Below are positions 1-5,601 of a stretch of 8,541 bases of DNA, piece after piece. The DNA is from JAKQIM01 sp964633225 (GTDB lineage: Bacteria > Chloroflexota > Anaerolineae > Anaerolineales > UBA4823). A program made the translations under genes and the position numbers. Location: contig CAZWFQ010000114.1 in NCBI GenBank assembly GCA_964633225.1, forward strand, positions 1 to 8,541, written 5' to 3'. Positions within the stretch are counted from its first letter, which is position 1. Every line of letters starts with the position of its first letter. The notes below the pieces were generated by a model, which worked only from the letters and a program-made list of their open reading frames with translations, did not search any database and had not been told where the DNA came from.

Positions 1-603
1 ACCGCCCTGTTGTTGGCAGGGGAGGTCAACCCGTATAATGTACGCTTGCAGCTTACCCGTTGGACTAAAAGCGGGCGGCTCTATCAACTGCGCCGCGGCC
101 TGTACGCCATTGCCCCGCCTTATCAAAAGGTAAAGCCGCACCCCTTTCTAATCGCCAATCGCATGCAGCGCGCATCGTATGTCAGCGGGCAGTCGGCCCT
201 GGCTTTTTACGGGCTGATCCCCGATACCGTCCAGGCCACCATCAGCATCACCACCGGCCGCCCAGAGCGTTTAGAAACGCCGCTAGGTGTTTTTGAGTTC
301 CGGCATGTCAAACCTGCGCTGCTGCGCGGCTATCGCATGACGGCGCTGAACGGCCCAAAAATCCCCGAACAACAGGCCCTGGTAGCTAGGCCCGAAAAAG
401 CCCTGTTGGACCTGGTGTATTTGCAGCCCAGCGGCGACCATCCCGCCTATCTGCGTGAGCTGCGCCTGCAGAACCTGGAACGGCTGGATCGCGACGAGCT
501 GCGCCGCCAAGCCGAAATCTTCAACACCCCAAAGCTGCGCCGGGCCGTCAATGTTATTACCAATCTGGCGTTGAACGATACCCGGGAGTATGAAGCCCTA
601 TGA
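1..603 (+). CDS. abiEi: AbiEi-family antitoxin / transcriptional regulator of a type IV toxin-antitoxin pair (5' end outside window)
   Basis: The frame is open from base 1, so the start lies upstream of the window. About 20-30 residues of the N-terminal winged helix-turn-helix are probably missing. TTG codons at 10 and 13 could only give a truncated protein. The visible part begins with the second half of the DNA-binding domain, with the characteristic RWTKSGRLYQLRRGLYAI wing. Next comes the AbiEi core with HPFLIANRM and YVSGQSALAFYGLIP, and then the VARPEKALLDLVYL segment. Family knowledge: AbiEi proteins bind inverted repeats in their own promoter and repress the operon, and they counter the AbiEii toxin without a stable protein complex (type IV). 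The stop overlaps the next start as ATGA (600-603), so the two genes are co-transcribed and probably translationally coupled. Their promoter and operator would lie upstream of this window. The family call is firm; function in this organism is inferred. Confidence 0.85.
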   Translation, partial: TALLLAGEVNPYNVRLQLTRWTKSGRLYQLRRGLYAIAPPYQKVKPHPFLIANRMQRASYVSGQSALAFYGLIPDTVQATISITTGRPERLETPLGVFEFRHVKPALLRGYRMTALNGPKIPEQQALVARPEKALLDLVYLQPSGDHPAYLRELRLQNLERLDRDELRRQAEIFNTPKLRRAVNVITNLALNDTREYEAL

Positions 604-1406
604 AAGAATATTTATCAGAATTGGTACGGCAGGCATCCACGCCCTTGCAAGGCCGCAACGTAGCCCGTGAGTACCTGCAAGCCCGCATCCTGGCTGCTTT
701 GCAACGTGCCGGGGCGATGATCCCGCTGGCCTTTCACGGCGGCACCGCCCTGCGCTTTCTGTATGCCCACGGGCGTTATTCTGAGGATTTGGACTTTGCC
801 CTGGAAGGGGATCACAGCGGATACGACTTTCGCAGCTACCTGCAAGCAATTCGGGCCGAGTTGACGCCGGAGGGTTACCCGGTTGAGCTCAAGGTCAGCG
901 ATCAAAAGACCGTCCACAGCGCCTTCGTGCGCTTCCCCGGCCTGCTGTACGAATTGGGGTTGTCCGGGCAGCAGGGCGAAGTCTTGGCCGTAAAAATTGA
1001 AGTGGATACCAACCCACCTGCCGGCGCTGGGCTGGCAACCACGGTAGTGCGCCGCTTTGTGGTGCTCCAGCTTCAGCACCATGATAAACCCTCGCTGCTG
1101 GCTGGCAAGCTGCACGCCATTTTGCAGCGTGCCTACACCAAAGGCCGCGATCTTTACGACCTTCTCTGGTACCTGAGCGACCCGGCCTGGCCGCCGCCCA
1201 ACTTGACCCTGCTCAATAATGCCCTGGCGCAAACCGGCTGGCAAGGCAAAACGTTGACTGATGCCAACTGGCAAGACCAGGTACGCCAGCGCTTACGCCG
1301 CCTGGATTGGCAGAACATCCAAGCAGATGTGCGCCCGTTTGTCGAGCCAGGGTTTGATTTGAGTCTATTGAGCCTAGAAAACCTTGAACGGGTGTTAGAA
1401 GAATAA
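600..1406 (+). CDS. abiEii: AbiEii/AbiGii-family nucleotidyltransferase toxin
   Basis: This is a 268-residue protein of the DUF1814/AbiEii nucleotidyltransferase family, the toxin half of type IV AbiE modules. The nucleotidyltransferase core is visible: HGGTALR at residues 46-52, the metal-binding SEDLDF at 61-66, and KIEVD at 132-136, which supplies the likely third acidic residue. The conserved basic helix follows, with K170 and RDLYDL at 183-188. All key residues are present and the length is normal, so the toxin looks intact. Family knowledge: AbiEii enzymes bind GTP, and the related mycobacterial MenT enzymes add nucleotides to tRNA 3' ends and stop translation. AbiE modules can act as abortive phage defence or stabilise DNA. 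The ATG overlaps the antitoxin stop. No good Shine-Dalgarno is seen beyond a weak CGGGAG about 13 nt upstream, consistent with coupled translation. The stop codon lies 2 nt before a hairpin and the gene faces tRNA-Glu tail to tail. The actual target and activity are not known. Confidence 0.88.
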   Translation: MKEYLSELVRQASTPLQGRNVAREYLQARILAALQRAGAMIPLAFHGGTALRFLYAHGRYSEDLDFALEGDHSGYDFRSYLQAIRAELTPEGYPVELKVSDQKTVHSAFVRFPGLLYELGLSGQQGEVLAVKIEVDTNPPAGAGLATTVVRRFVVLQLQHHDKPSLLAGKLHAILQRAYTKGRDLYDLLWYLSDPAWPPPNLTLLNNALAQTGWQGKTLTDANWQDQVRQRLRRLDWQNIQADVRPFVEPGFDLSLLSLENLERVLEE

Positions 1407-1443
1407 AAAACTCCTGTCTTATTTGATGAATAAGACAGGAGTT
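1405..1443 (-). terminator. Intrinsic terminator of tRNA-Glu, between convergent genes
   Basis: A perfect 15-bp inverted repeat (arms 1409-1423 and 1429-1443) encloses the 5-nt loop TGATG. Read on the minus strand, the hairpin starts 9 nt past the end of tRNA-Glu and is followed by a T-run (complement of the A-run at 1405-1410), a typical Rho-independent terminator. On the plus strand the hairpin is followed by CGAGCC rather than T residues, so it is a weak terminator for the toxin gene, although the hairpin may still help there. It begins almost at the toxin stop codon. Confidence 0.85.
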
Positions 1444-1452
1444 CGAGCCAGG

Positions 1453-1525
1453 TGCCCCCACAGAGATTCGAACTCTGGTTTTAGCCTTGAAAGGGCTGCG
1501 TCCTGGTCCCCTAGACGATGGGGGC
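1453..1525 (-). tRNA. tRNA-Glu, anticodon UUC
   Basis: On the minus strand this 73-nt segment folds as a cloverleaf. The acceptor stem is GCCCCCA with TGGGGGC. The D arm has GTC with GAC and the TAG...CCAG loop typical of tRNA-Glu. The anticodon loop CTTTCAA reads UUC, and the T arm is CAGAG-TTCGAAT-CTCTG. The variable loop is 4 nt and the discriminator is A. The outermost anticodon-stem pair is a C-A mismatch, the only imperfection seen. The bases after the discriminator are CCT, so the CCA end is not encoded and must be added by the CCA-adding enzyme. A terminator hairpin follows and a strong promoter precedes it. It is monocistronic as far as can be seen. Confidence 0.96.
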
Positions 1526-1546
1526 AATTACGTACTGAGCGACGGG

Positions 1547-1575
1547 ATTTTACCATTACCTGCTTTGGGGGTCAA
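1547..1575 (-). promoter_or_regulatory. Sigma-70-type promoter of tRNA-Glu
   Basis: On the minus strand TTGACC (1575-1570) and TAAAAT (1552-1547) are separated by exactly 17 bp. The -10 box ends 21 nt before the tRNA 5' end, so a short leader would be removed by RNase P. The match to the housekeeping consensus is 5 of 6 for each box. Promoter activity is inferred. Confidence 0.72.
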
Positions 1576-1616
1576 GGAGAATTTTCGAGCAACTTTCGGC
1601 AACTTGCAAGGAGAAC

Positions 1617-1645
1617 TGGACAAATCGAGCACTCTCAAGTAAAAT
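1617..1645 (+). promoter_or_regulatory. Sigma-70-type promoter of rpsT
   Basis: TGGACA (1617-1622) and TAAAAT (1640-1645) are separated by 17 bp. The predicted transcript would start near 1652 and carry a leader of about 87 nt before the S20 start. That leader contains a small TTCGG/CCGAA hairpin (1686-1702). The promoter points away from the tRNA-Glu promoter, with about 41 bp between the two -35 boxes. Confidence 0.65.
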
Positions 1646-1738
1646 TACGCGCCGTGAATATGATCTGGGCATCTATGTAGAATTGTTCGGTCATTTTCCG
1701 AATGTTCCAATAGATGATAAGTTTTTTGGAGGAATGCT

Positions 1739-2011
1739 TTGGCTAATACCAAGTCTGCTATCAAACGTGCACGTCAGAACCCCAAGCGCCGCCTGCGCAA
1801 CCGCCTCTACACCGGCCGTGCCCGCGCCACCGTGCGCGACGCTCGCGCCGCTATGGCCTCGGGCAGCCCTGAGGATGCCCGCACCGCCACCATGGCCGCC
1901 ATCAGCGCCCTGGATAAGGCTGCCGAAAAGGGTATTCTGCACCGTAACAACGCATCGCGCCGCAAAGGCCGCCTGATGCGTCGTTTGGCTCAAATCGAGA
2001 AGAGCGCCTAA
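1739..2011 (+). CDS. rpsT: 30S ribosomal protein S20 (bS20)
   Basis: This is a complete 90-residue S20, the small basic protein that binds 16S rRNA near the base of the 30S body. The sequence begins MANTKSAIKRARQNPKRRLRN and ends with the helix carrying KGILHRNNASRRKGRLMRRL (residues 64-83), both diagnostic of the family, and the length is normal. The start is TTG at 1739, placed 5 nt after a near-perfect GGAGGA (1728-1733). The ATG at 1734 is in another frame and too close to that Shine-Dalgarno. E. coli rpsT also starts with UUG, where it matters for feedback control by S20, so conservation here may mean similar autoregulation (inference). The gene has its own upstream promoter and is followed by hairpins and a strong terminator before argS. 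Confidence 0.97.
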   Translation: MANTKSAIKRARQNPKRRLRNRLYTGRARATVRDARAAMASGSPEDARTATMAAISALDKAAEKGILHRNNASRRKGRLMRRLAQIEKSA

Positions 2012-2016
2012 CACCA

Positions 2017-2086
2017 GGCCGGGGAAAGCCCGGTTGACCCCAATTGGCCTATCCGGTTGGGGACCCACTTCTGGCATGTCTGCCAG
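2017..2086 (+). promoter_or_regulatory. Run of three hairpins in the rpsT-argS intergenic region (possible attenuator or structured 3' UTR)
   Basis: Three consecutive inverted repeats precede the terminator. The first is CCGGG-GAAAG-CCCGG (2019-2033, extendable by two G-U pairs). The second is a 10-bp stem with two G-U pairs and loop CCTAT (2038-2047 with 2053-2062). The third is CTGGCA-TGTC-TGCCAG (2071-2086). The third shares bases 2085-2086 with the terminator stem, so the two compete or stack. No T-box signature is visible. No convincing promoter for argS is seen here, so argS may depend on readthrough. The structures are seen; a regulatory role is inference. Confidence 0.45.
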
Positions 2087-2115
2087 CGGGAGCGTTTAGG
2101 CGCTCCCGCTTTTTT
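2085..2115 (+). terminator. Rho-independent terminator after rpsT
   Basis: A perfect 10-bp G+C-rich stem, AGCGGGAGCG (2085-2094) with CGCTCCCGCT (2101-2110), has loop TTTAGG and runs straight into a T-run (2110-2115). It lies 74 nt after the rpsT stop and only 19 nt before the argS start, just ahead of the argS ribosome-binding site. It would end the rpsT transcript and may act as an attenuator for argS. Confidence 0.88.
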
Positions 2116-2134
2116 CGTATCAAGGTGGTGACCT

Positions 2135-3922
2135 ATGTTCGAGCAAGAACAGCAAGCCATTGCCGACCAGATCCGCAGCCTGTGCGCTGGGCGCGGCCTG
2201 CCCGCACCTGAACTGACCTGGAGCCCCATCCCCTTCAGCGGCGACTGGGGCATTTCCACTTCCTTCTTTCAACTGGCCGCAGTCGAAGGCCGCATGATCA
2301 AGGAACAAACCGGCCAGGGCATTAACGTGCCCCAGCGCGCCCAAGAGTTGGCCGCCCTGGCAGCCGAACACCTGGGCAAGCCGGCAGGTTTTGCGCGCCT
2401 CGAAGCCGTGAAGGGATACCTGAACCTGTATTTCGACCCCGCCGAGTACGCCCAGCGCGTGGTTGAAACCGCCCTCTCCCAGGGAGCGCAATTCGGCCGC
2501 GGCATGCCCAAAGGCCAGCGGGTGATGGTCGAATTCTCGCAGCCCAACACCCACAAGGCCTTCCACGTCGGTCACCTGCGCTCAGCCATCCTGGGCGATG
2601 CCCTGGCTCGTATCCTGGAGTTTGCCGGCTACGATGTGGTGCGCGCCAACTACCTGGGCGATATGGGCCTGCATGTGATCAAATGGTTGTGGAATTACAT
2701 GAAGCACCACGCCGGTGAAAAACCCGCCAGAGATACCACACGCTGGATGGGCGAGATCTACGCTGAGGCCAACCGCCGCCTGGAAGAAAACCCCGAGATG
2801 GAAGCAGAAGTGCGCGCCCTATACGGACGTTGGGACCGCCGCGAGCCCGATGTGGTAGAAGCCTGGCAGCGCACCCGGCAGTGGTCGTTGGATGGGTTCG
2901 AAGAAATGTATCGCACCCTCGATATCCGCTTCGACCGCATGTATTTCAACAGCGAAGAAGAACAGCCCGGCAAACAGGTGGTGGCTGAGCTCTTGCAGCG
3001 CGGCATTGCTGTGGATGAGCGGCCCGACGGCCCCGTGATCGTCAAGCTGGATGAGCTGCTGGGCCTGGACAAAGAAAAGTACCGCGTCCTGGTGGTGCTG
3101 CGCTCTGACGGCACCGCCCTGTATTCCACCGAAGACCTGGCCCTGGGCATCAAGAAGTTCGCCGACTACCCCGACCTGGCCAAATCCATCTACGTGGTGG
3201 ATACGCGCCAATCGCTGCACTTCCAGCAGGTCTTCAAAACCCTCGAGCTGGCCGGCTACCCCTGGGCCGACCGCTGTCTGCACCTGAACTATGAGATCGT
3301 CAACCTGCCTGGCAACGTGGTCATGGCTTCGCGCGATGGCACCGTGGTACTGTTAGAAAACCTGATCCGCGAGGCCATCCAACGCGCCCGCCAGGTGGTA
3401 GAAGAGAAAAACCCCGAGCTGAGCGAAGGCCAAAAGCAAGACGTGGCCCGCGCCGTGGGCCTGGGCGCTCTGCGCTACCCCATGCTGGCACGCGATCATG
3501 CCAAGGTGGTGACCTTCGATTGGGAAAGCGCCCTGGATTTCACCGGTCAGGCCGCCCCGTCCATTCAATATGCCCACGTGCGCGCCAACAGCATCTTAAG
3601 GCGGCAAGAAATTGAACAAGTCAGCGACCTGGCCCCGGCCGACTTCCAGCACCAGTTGGAGCCCACCGAAATCCAGCTCATCGATATCCTTTCGCGCTTC
3701 CCCTCTGAGGTACAGCGCGCCGCCAGCGAATACCGCACCCTGCACATCACCAACCTGGCCTACGAGCTGGCCAAATCGTTCTCCGATTTCTACAATGCCT
3801 GCCCAGTGCTCAAGGCCCAACCTGCCGTACGCAGTGCCCGCCTGCGCCTGGTGGCAGCCGCCCGGCAAACCATTGCCAATGCCCTCAGCCTGCTGGGCAT
3901 CGAAGCCCCGCCGGTGATGTGA
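2135..3922 (+). CDS. argS: Arginine-tRNA ligase (arginyl-tRNA synthetase)
   Basis: This is a complete 595-residue class I cytoplasmic enzyme that charges tRNA-Arg with arginine using ATP. The N-terminal Arg additional domain (about residues 1-110) includes ITxSFFQLAA- and YLNLYF-like parts. The catalytic Rossmann domain begins with EFSQPNTHKAFHVGHLRSAILGD, with the HIGH motif as HVGH at 144-147. It continues through LRSDGTALYSTEDLALG (322-338). The KMSKS-equivalent is the degenerate MASRDG at 397-402, as is normal for many ArgS proteins. The DALR anticodon-binding domain follows, with SIQYAHVRANSILRR at 476-490, and the protein ends in PPVM. The length is typical. The ATG at 2135 follows AAGGTGGTG (2122-2130). 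Upstream is a terminator with no obvious promoter after it; downstream is a separate terminator, so the gene stands as its own unit. Confidence 0.97.
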   Translation: MFEQEQQAIADQIRSLCAGRGLPAPELTWSPIPFSGDWGISTSFFQLAAVEGRMIKEQTGQGINVPQRAQELAALAAEHLGKPAGFARLEAVKGYLNLYFDPAEYAQRVVETALSQGAQFGRGMPKGQRVMVEFSQPNTHKAFHVGHLRSAILGDALARILEFAGYDVVRANYLGDMGLHVIKWLWNYMKHHAGEKPARDTTRWMGEIYAEANRRLEENPEMEAEVRALYGRWDRREPDVVEAWQRTRQWSLDGFEEMYRTLDIRFDRMYFNSEEEQPGKQVVAELLQRGIAVDERPDGPVIVKLDELLGLDKEKYRVLVVLRSDGTALYSTEDLALGIKKFADYPDLAKSIYVVDTRQSLHFQQVFKTLELAGYPWADRCLHLNYEIVNLPGNVVMASRDGTVVLLENLIREAIQRARQVVEEKNPELSEGQKQDVARAVGLGALRYPMLARDHAKVVTFDWESALDFTGQAAPSIQYAHVRANSILRRQEIEQVSDLAPADFQHQLEPTEIQLIDILSRFPSEVQRAASEYRTLHITNLAYELAKSFSDFYNACPVLKAQPAVRSARLRLVAAARQTIANALSLLGIEAPPVM

Positions 3923-3929
3923 TCCATCG

Positions 3930-3972
3930 GGAAACGGCATCCAGTAAAATGGCATGCCGTTTCCTTCTTTTT
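3930..3972 (+). terminator. Rho-independent terminator after argS
   Basis: The 11-bp stem GGAAACGGCAT (3930-3940) with ATGCCGTTTCC (3954-3964) continues inward as CCA/TGG across a one-base bulge. It is followed by TTCTTTTT (3965-3972). It begins 7 nt after the argS stop and separates argS from the next gene. Confidence 0.88.
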
Positions 3973-4077
3973 ATGACCTTTTTACATGACCTTTGGCACT
4001 AACACACCCGGCAAGGGTGGGTGTACAATAAAACCTATCGTTTACCAACCATTTTCAAATAAGGAGAGCAATTTCGA

Positions 4078-4633
4078 ATGTCCCCTATTCGCACAATCAT
4101 CATGGGCGCCGCAGGGCGCGATTTTCATAACTTCAATGTCTTCTTCCGCGACAATGCCAACTACGAGGTAGTTGCCTTCACCGCCACCCAGATCCCTGAC
4201 ATTGAAGGGCGTGTCTATCCGNNNNNNNNNNNNNNNNNNNNNNNNNNNNNNNNNNNNNNNNNNNNNNNNNNNNNNNNNNNNNNNNNNNNNNNNNNNNNNN
4301 NNNNNNNNNNNNNNNNNNNNNGCCGCCCGCCGCTTCGGCGCTGCCGAAATTGTGGATCCCCGCCCCTTCGCGGTCAAATCCATCAAAGCCACCTACGAAA
4401 AGTACCCCAAGACCGGCCCCATCCTGCCTGCCATGGGCTACGGTGAAGCACAGATGCGCGACCTCGAAGCCACCATCGCCAAGGCCGATGTGGACCTGGT
4501 CATCATCGGTACCCCCATCGACCTGACCCGTGTCATCAAAATCAATAAGCCCGCCCAGCGCGTGCGCTATGAGCTGCAAGAGATCGGCCAGCCCACGCTG
4601 GACGACATCCTGAAAGCCAAGTTCGGGAAATAA
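4078..4633 (+). CDS. Cyclic 2,3-diphosphoglycerate synthase-like predicted GTPase (COG2403 type), interrupted by an assembly gap
   Basis: Two ends of one gene flank 100 N. The first 48 residues (4078-4221) contain IIMGAAGRDFHNFNVFFRD and VVAFTATQIPDIEGRVYP. The last 103 residues (from 4322) contain AARRFGAAEIVDPRPFAV, GPILPAMGYGEAQMRDLEATI, DLVIIGTPIDLTR and RYELQEIGQPTLDDIL. Both ends match the family annotated as predicted GTPase or cyclic 2,3-diphosphoglycerate synthase, usually about 440-450 residues. So some 290-300 middle residues, including the P-loop, are probably hidden. The ends are in different nominal frames because 100 is not the real gap length; a true gap divisible by 3 restores one frame. 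Methanogen members cyclise 2,3-diphosphoglycerate with ATP; what bacterial members do is unclear. The ATG has AAGGAG (4061-4066) 11 nt upstream. A TACAAT at 4024-4029 could be a -10 box but has no good -35. The gene lies between a terminator and a long hairpin. Confidence 0.8.
4222..4321. other. Assembly gap (100 N) inside the GTPase-like gene
   Basis: Exactly 100 N, the usual scaffolder placeholder. Judged from the usual length of the family, the real missing segment is likely near 0.9 kb, and it should be a multiple of 3. Confidence 0.97.
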
Positions 4634-4642
4634 GCTCGAAAG

Positions 4643-4689
4643 ACCAGAAATGATAAAGCTGTGCATCGCACAGCTTTATCATTTCTGGT
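4643..4689 (+). repeat. 22-bp perfect inverted repeat with 3-nt loop, terminator- or attenuator-like, before the methyltransferase gene
   Basis: The arms 4643-4664 and 4668-4689 are exact complements around the loop ATC. The core AAAGCTGTGC/GCACAGCTTT followed by ATCATTTCT resembles an intrinsic terminator whose A-rich and T-rich flanks also pair. A true T-run after the full stem is missing on both strands. It fills 47 of the 65 nt between the GTPase-like stop (4633) and the methyltransferase start (4699). The right arm contains the first bases of the methyltransferase Shine-Dalgarno GGTGGTGA (4687-4694). It could terminate the upstream transcript or limit methyltransferase translation. Confidence 0.6.
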
Positions 4690-4698
4690 GGTGATTGT

Positions 4699-5601
4699 AT
4701 GAACCACATCTACTTCGGCGACAACCTGCCCATCCTAAAAGAAATGCCCGGCGAGTCGGTGGATCTGATCTATATCGACCCGCCCTTCAACACCGGCAAG
4801 GTCCAATCTCACACCGCCCTGAAAACGGTGCGCAGCGAAGACGGCGACCGCAAGGGCTTCCAGGGCAACGCCTACCAGACCACCGCCCTTGAAACCCGCG
4901 CCTACCAGGATAGCTTTGCCGAGGGGGCAGAACTGGCCCCAGATGCCCGGCAGGCCTACGAAAAAATTGCCCCTTATACCAGCCTGGGATTCATTGAAGG
5001 TTTCTTACGCCCGCGCCTGCTCGAAGCATACCGCATCCTAAAACCCCAGGGCAGCCTCTATTTTCACATTGATTATCGCGAAGTGCATTACTGCAAGCTG
5101 CTGCTGGATGCCATCTTTGGCCGGGATAGCTTTATTAATGAAATCATCTGGGCCTACGACTACGGTGCTAAACCCAAGCGCCGCTGGCCCGCCAAGCACG
5201 ATAACATCCTCTTTTACGCCAAAGACCCCCAGCATTACACCTTCAACAGCGACGATGTAGACCGCGAGCCCTACATGGCCCCCGGCCTGGTGGGCCCCGA
5301 GAAAGCCGCTCGTGGAAAGCGCCCAACCGATACATGGTGGCACACCATTGTGGGCACCAACAGCAAAGAGCGCACCGGTTACCCCACCCAAAAACCAATC
5401 GGGGTGATCAACCGCATTATCCGGGCATCTTCCCTGCCCGGGCAGGTGGTGATGGATTTCTTTGCTGGCAGCGGCACGGTAGGAGAAAGCTGCCTGCAGT
5501 TAGGGCGCCAGTTCATTCTGATCGACAATAACCCCGAGGCGCTGGAGATCATGTCCAGGCGTTTTGAGGGAGTTGCAGACCTCACCTGGATCACTAAATA
5601 A
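4699..5601 (+). CDS. Solitary beta-class site-specific DNA methyltransferase (probably adenine-N6)
   Basis: This is a complete 300-residue S-adenosylmethionine-dependent DNA methyltransferase. Catalytic motif IV, DPPFNTG, is at residues 27-33. The S-adenosylmethionine-binding motif I, FAGSGT, is at 255-260, preceded by GYPTQKP at 227-233. The order IV before I defines the beta class (as in M.HinfI, CcrM, YhdJ). DPPF favours N6-adenine, though N4-cytosine is not excluded. Other strong blocks are LYFHIDYREVHYCKLLLDAIFG (120-141), WAYDYGAKPKRRWPAKHD (151-168) and EPYMAPGLVGPEKAARGK (190-207). The stretch at 34-75 and the middle part probably hold target recognition. No restriction endonuclease lies nearby, so it looks solitary, with a housekeeping or epigenetic role possible. 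The ATG follows GGTGGTGA. With only 65 nt upstream, mostly hairpin, it is likely read through from the GTPase-like gene. Its stop overlaps the sbcC stop. The recognition site cannot be read from the sequence. Confidence 0.92.
   Translation: MNHIYFGDNLPILKEMPGESVDLIYIDPPFNTGKVQSHTALKTVRSEDGDRKGFQGNAYQTTALETRAYQDSFAEGAELAPDARQAYEKIAPYTSLGFIEGFLRPRLLEAYRILKPQGSLYFHIDYREVHYCKLLLDAIFGRDSFINEIIWAYDYGAKPKRRWPAKHDNILFYAKDPQHYTFNSDDVDREPYMAPGLVGPEKAARGKRPTDTWWHTIVGTNSKERTGYPTQKPIGVINRIIRASSLPGQVVMDFFAGSGTVGESCLQLGRQFILIDNNPEALEIMSRRFEGVADLTWITK

Noticed and set aside
1683..1976. Frame starting at ATG 1683 (or ATG 1734) across rpsT
   Set aside because: It is out of frame with S20, whose protein match and Shine-Dalgarno spacing are decisive for TTG 1739.
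2076..2099. Leader peptide ATG...TAG inside the terminator (M-S-A-S-G-S-V)
   Set aside because: It has no arginine codons and no ribosome-binding site, so a classical arginine-sensing attenuation peptide is unsupported.
2012..2134. T-box riboswitch controlling argS
   Set aside because: The conserved T-box sequence (AGGGTGGNACCGCG-like) and a specifier loop are not visible; only unrelated hairpins and a terminator are present.
4172..4633. Separate small gene reading through the first gap
   Set aside because: It joins an out-of-frame shadow of the N-terminal part to the real C-terminal frame only because the gap is set to 100 N.
4643..4689. Inverted repeat as a natural SbcCD substrate next to sbcC
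   Set aside because: The proximity is attractive, but 22-bp arms are ordinary hairpin size; palindromes that provoke SbcCD in known cases are far longer.
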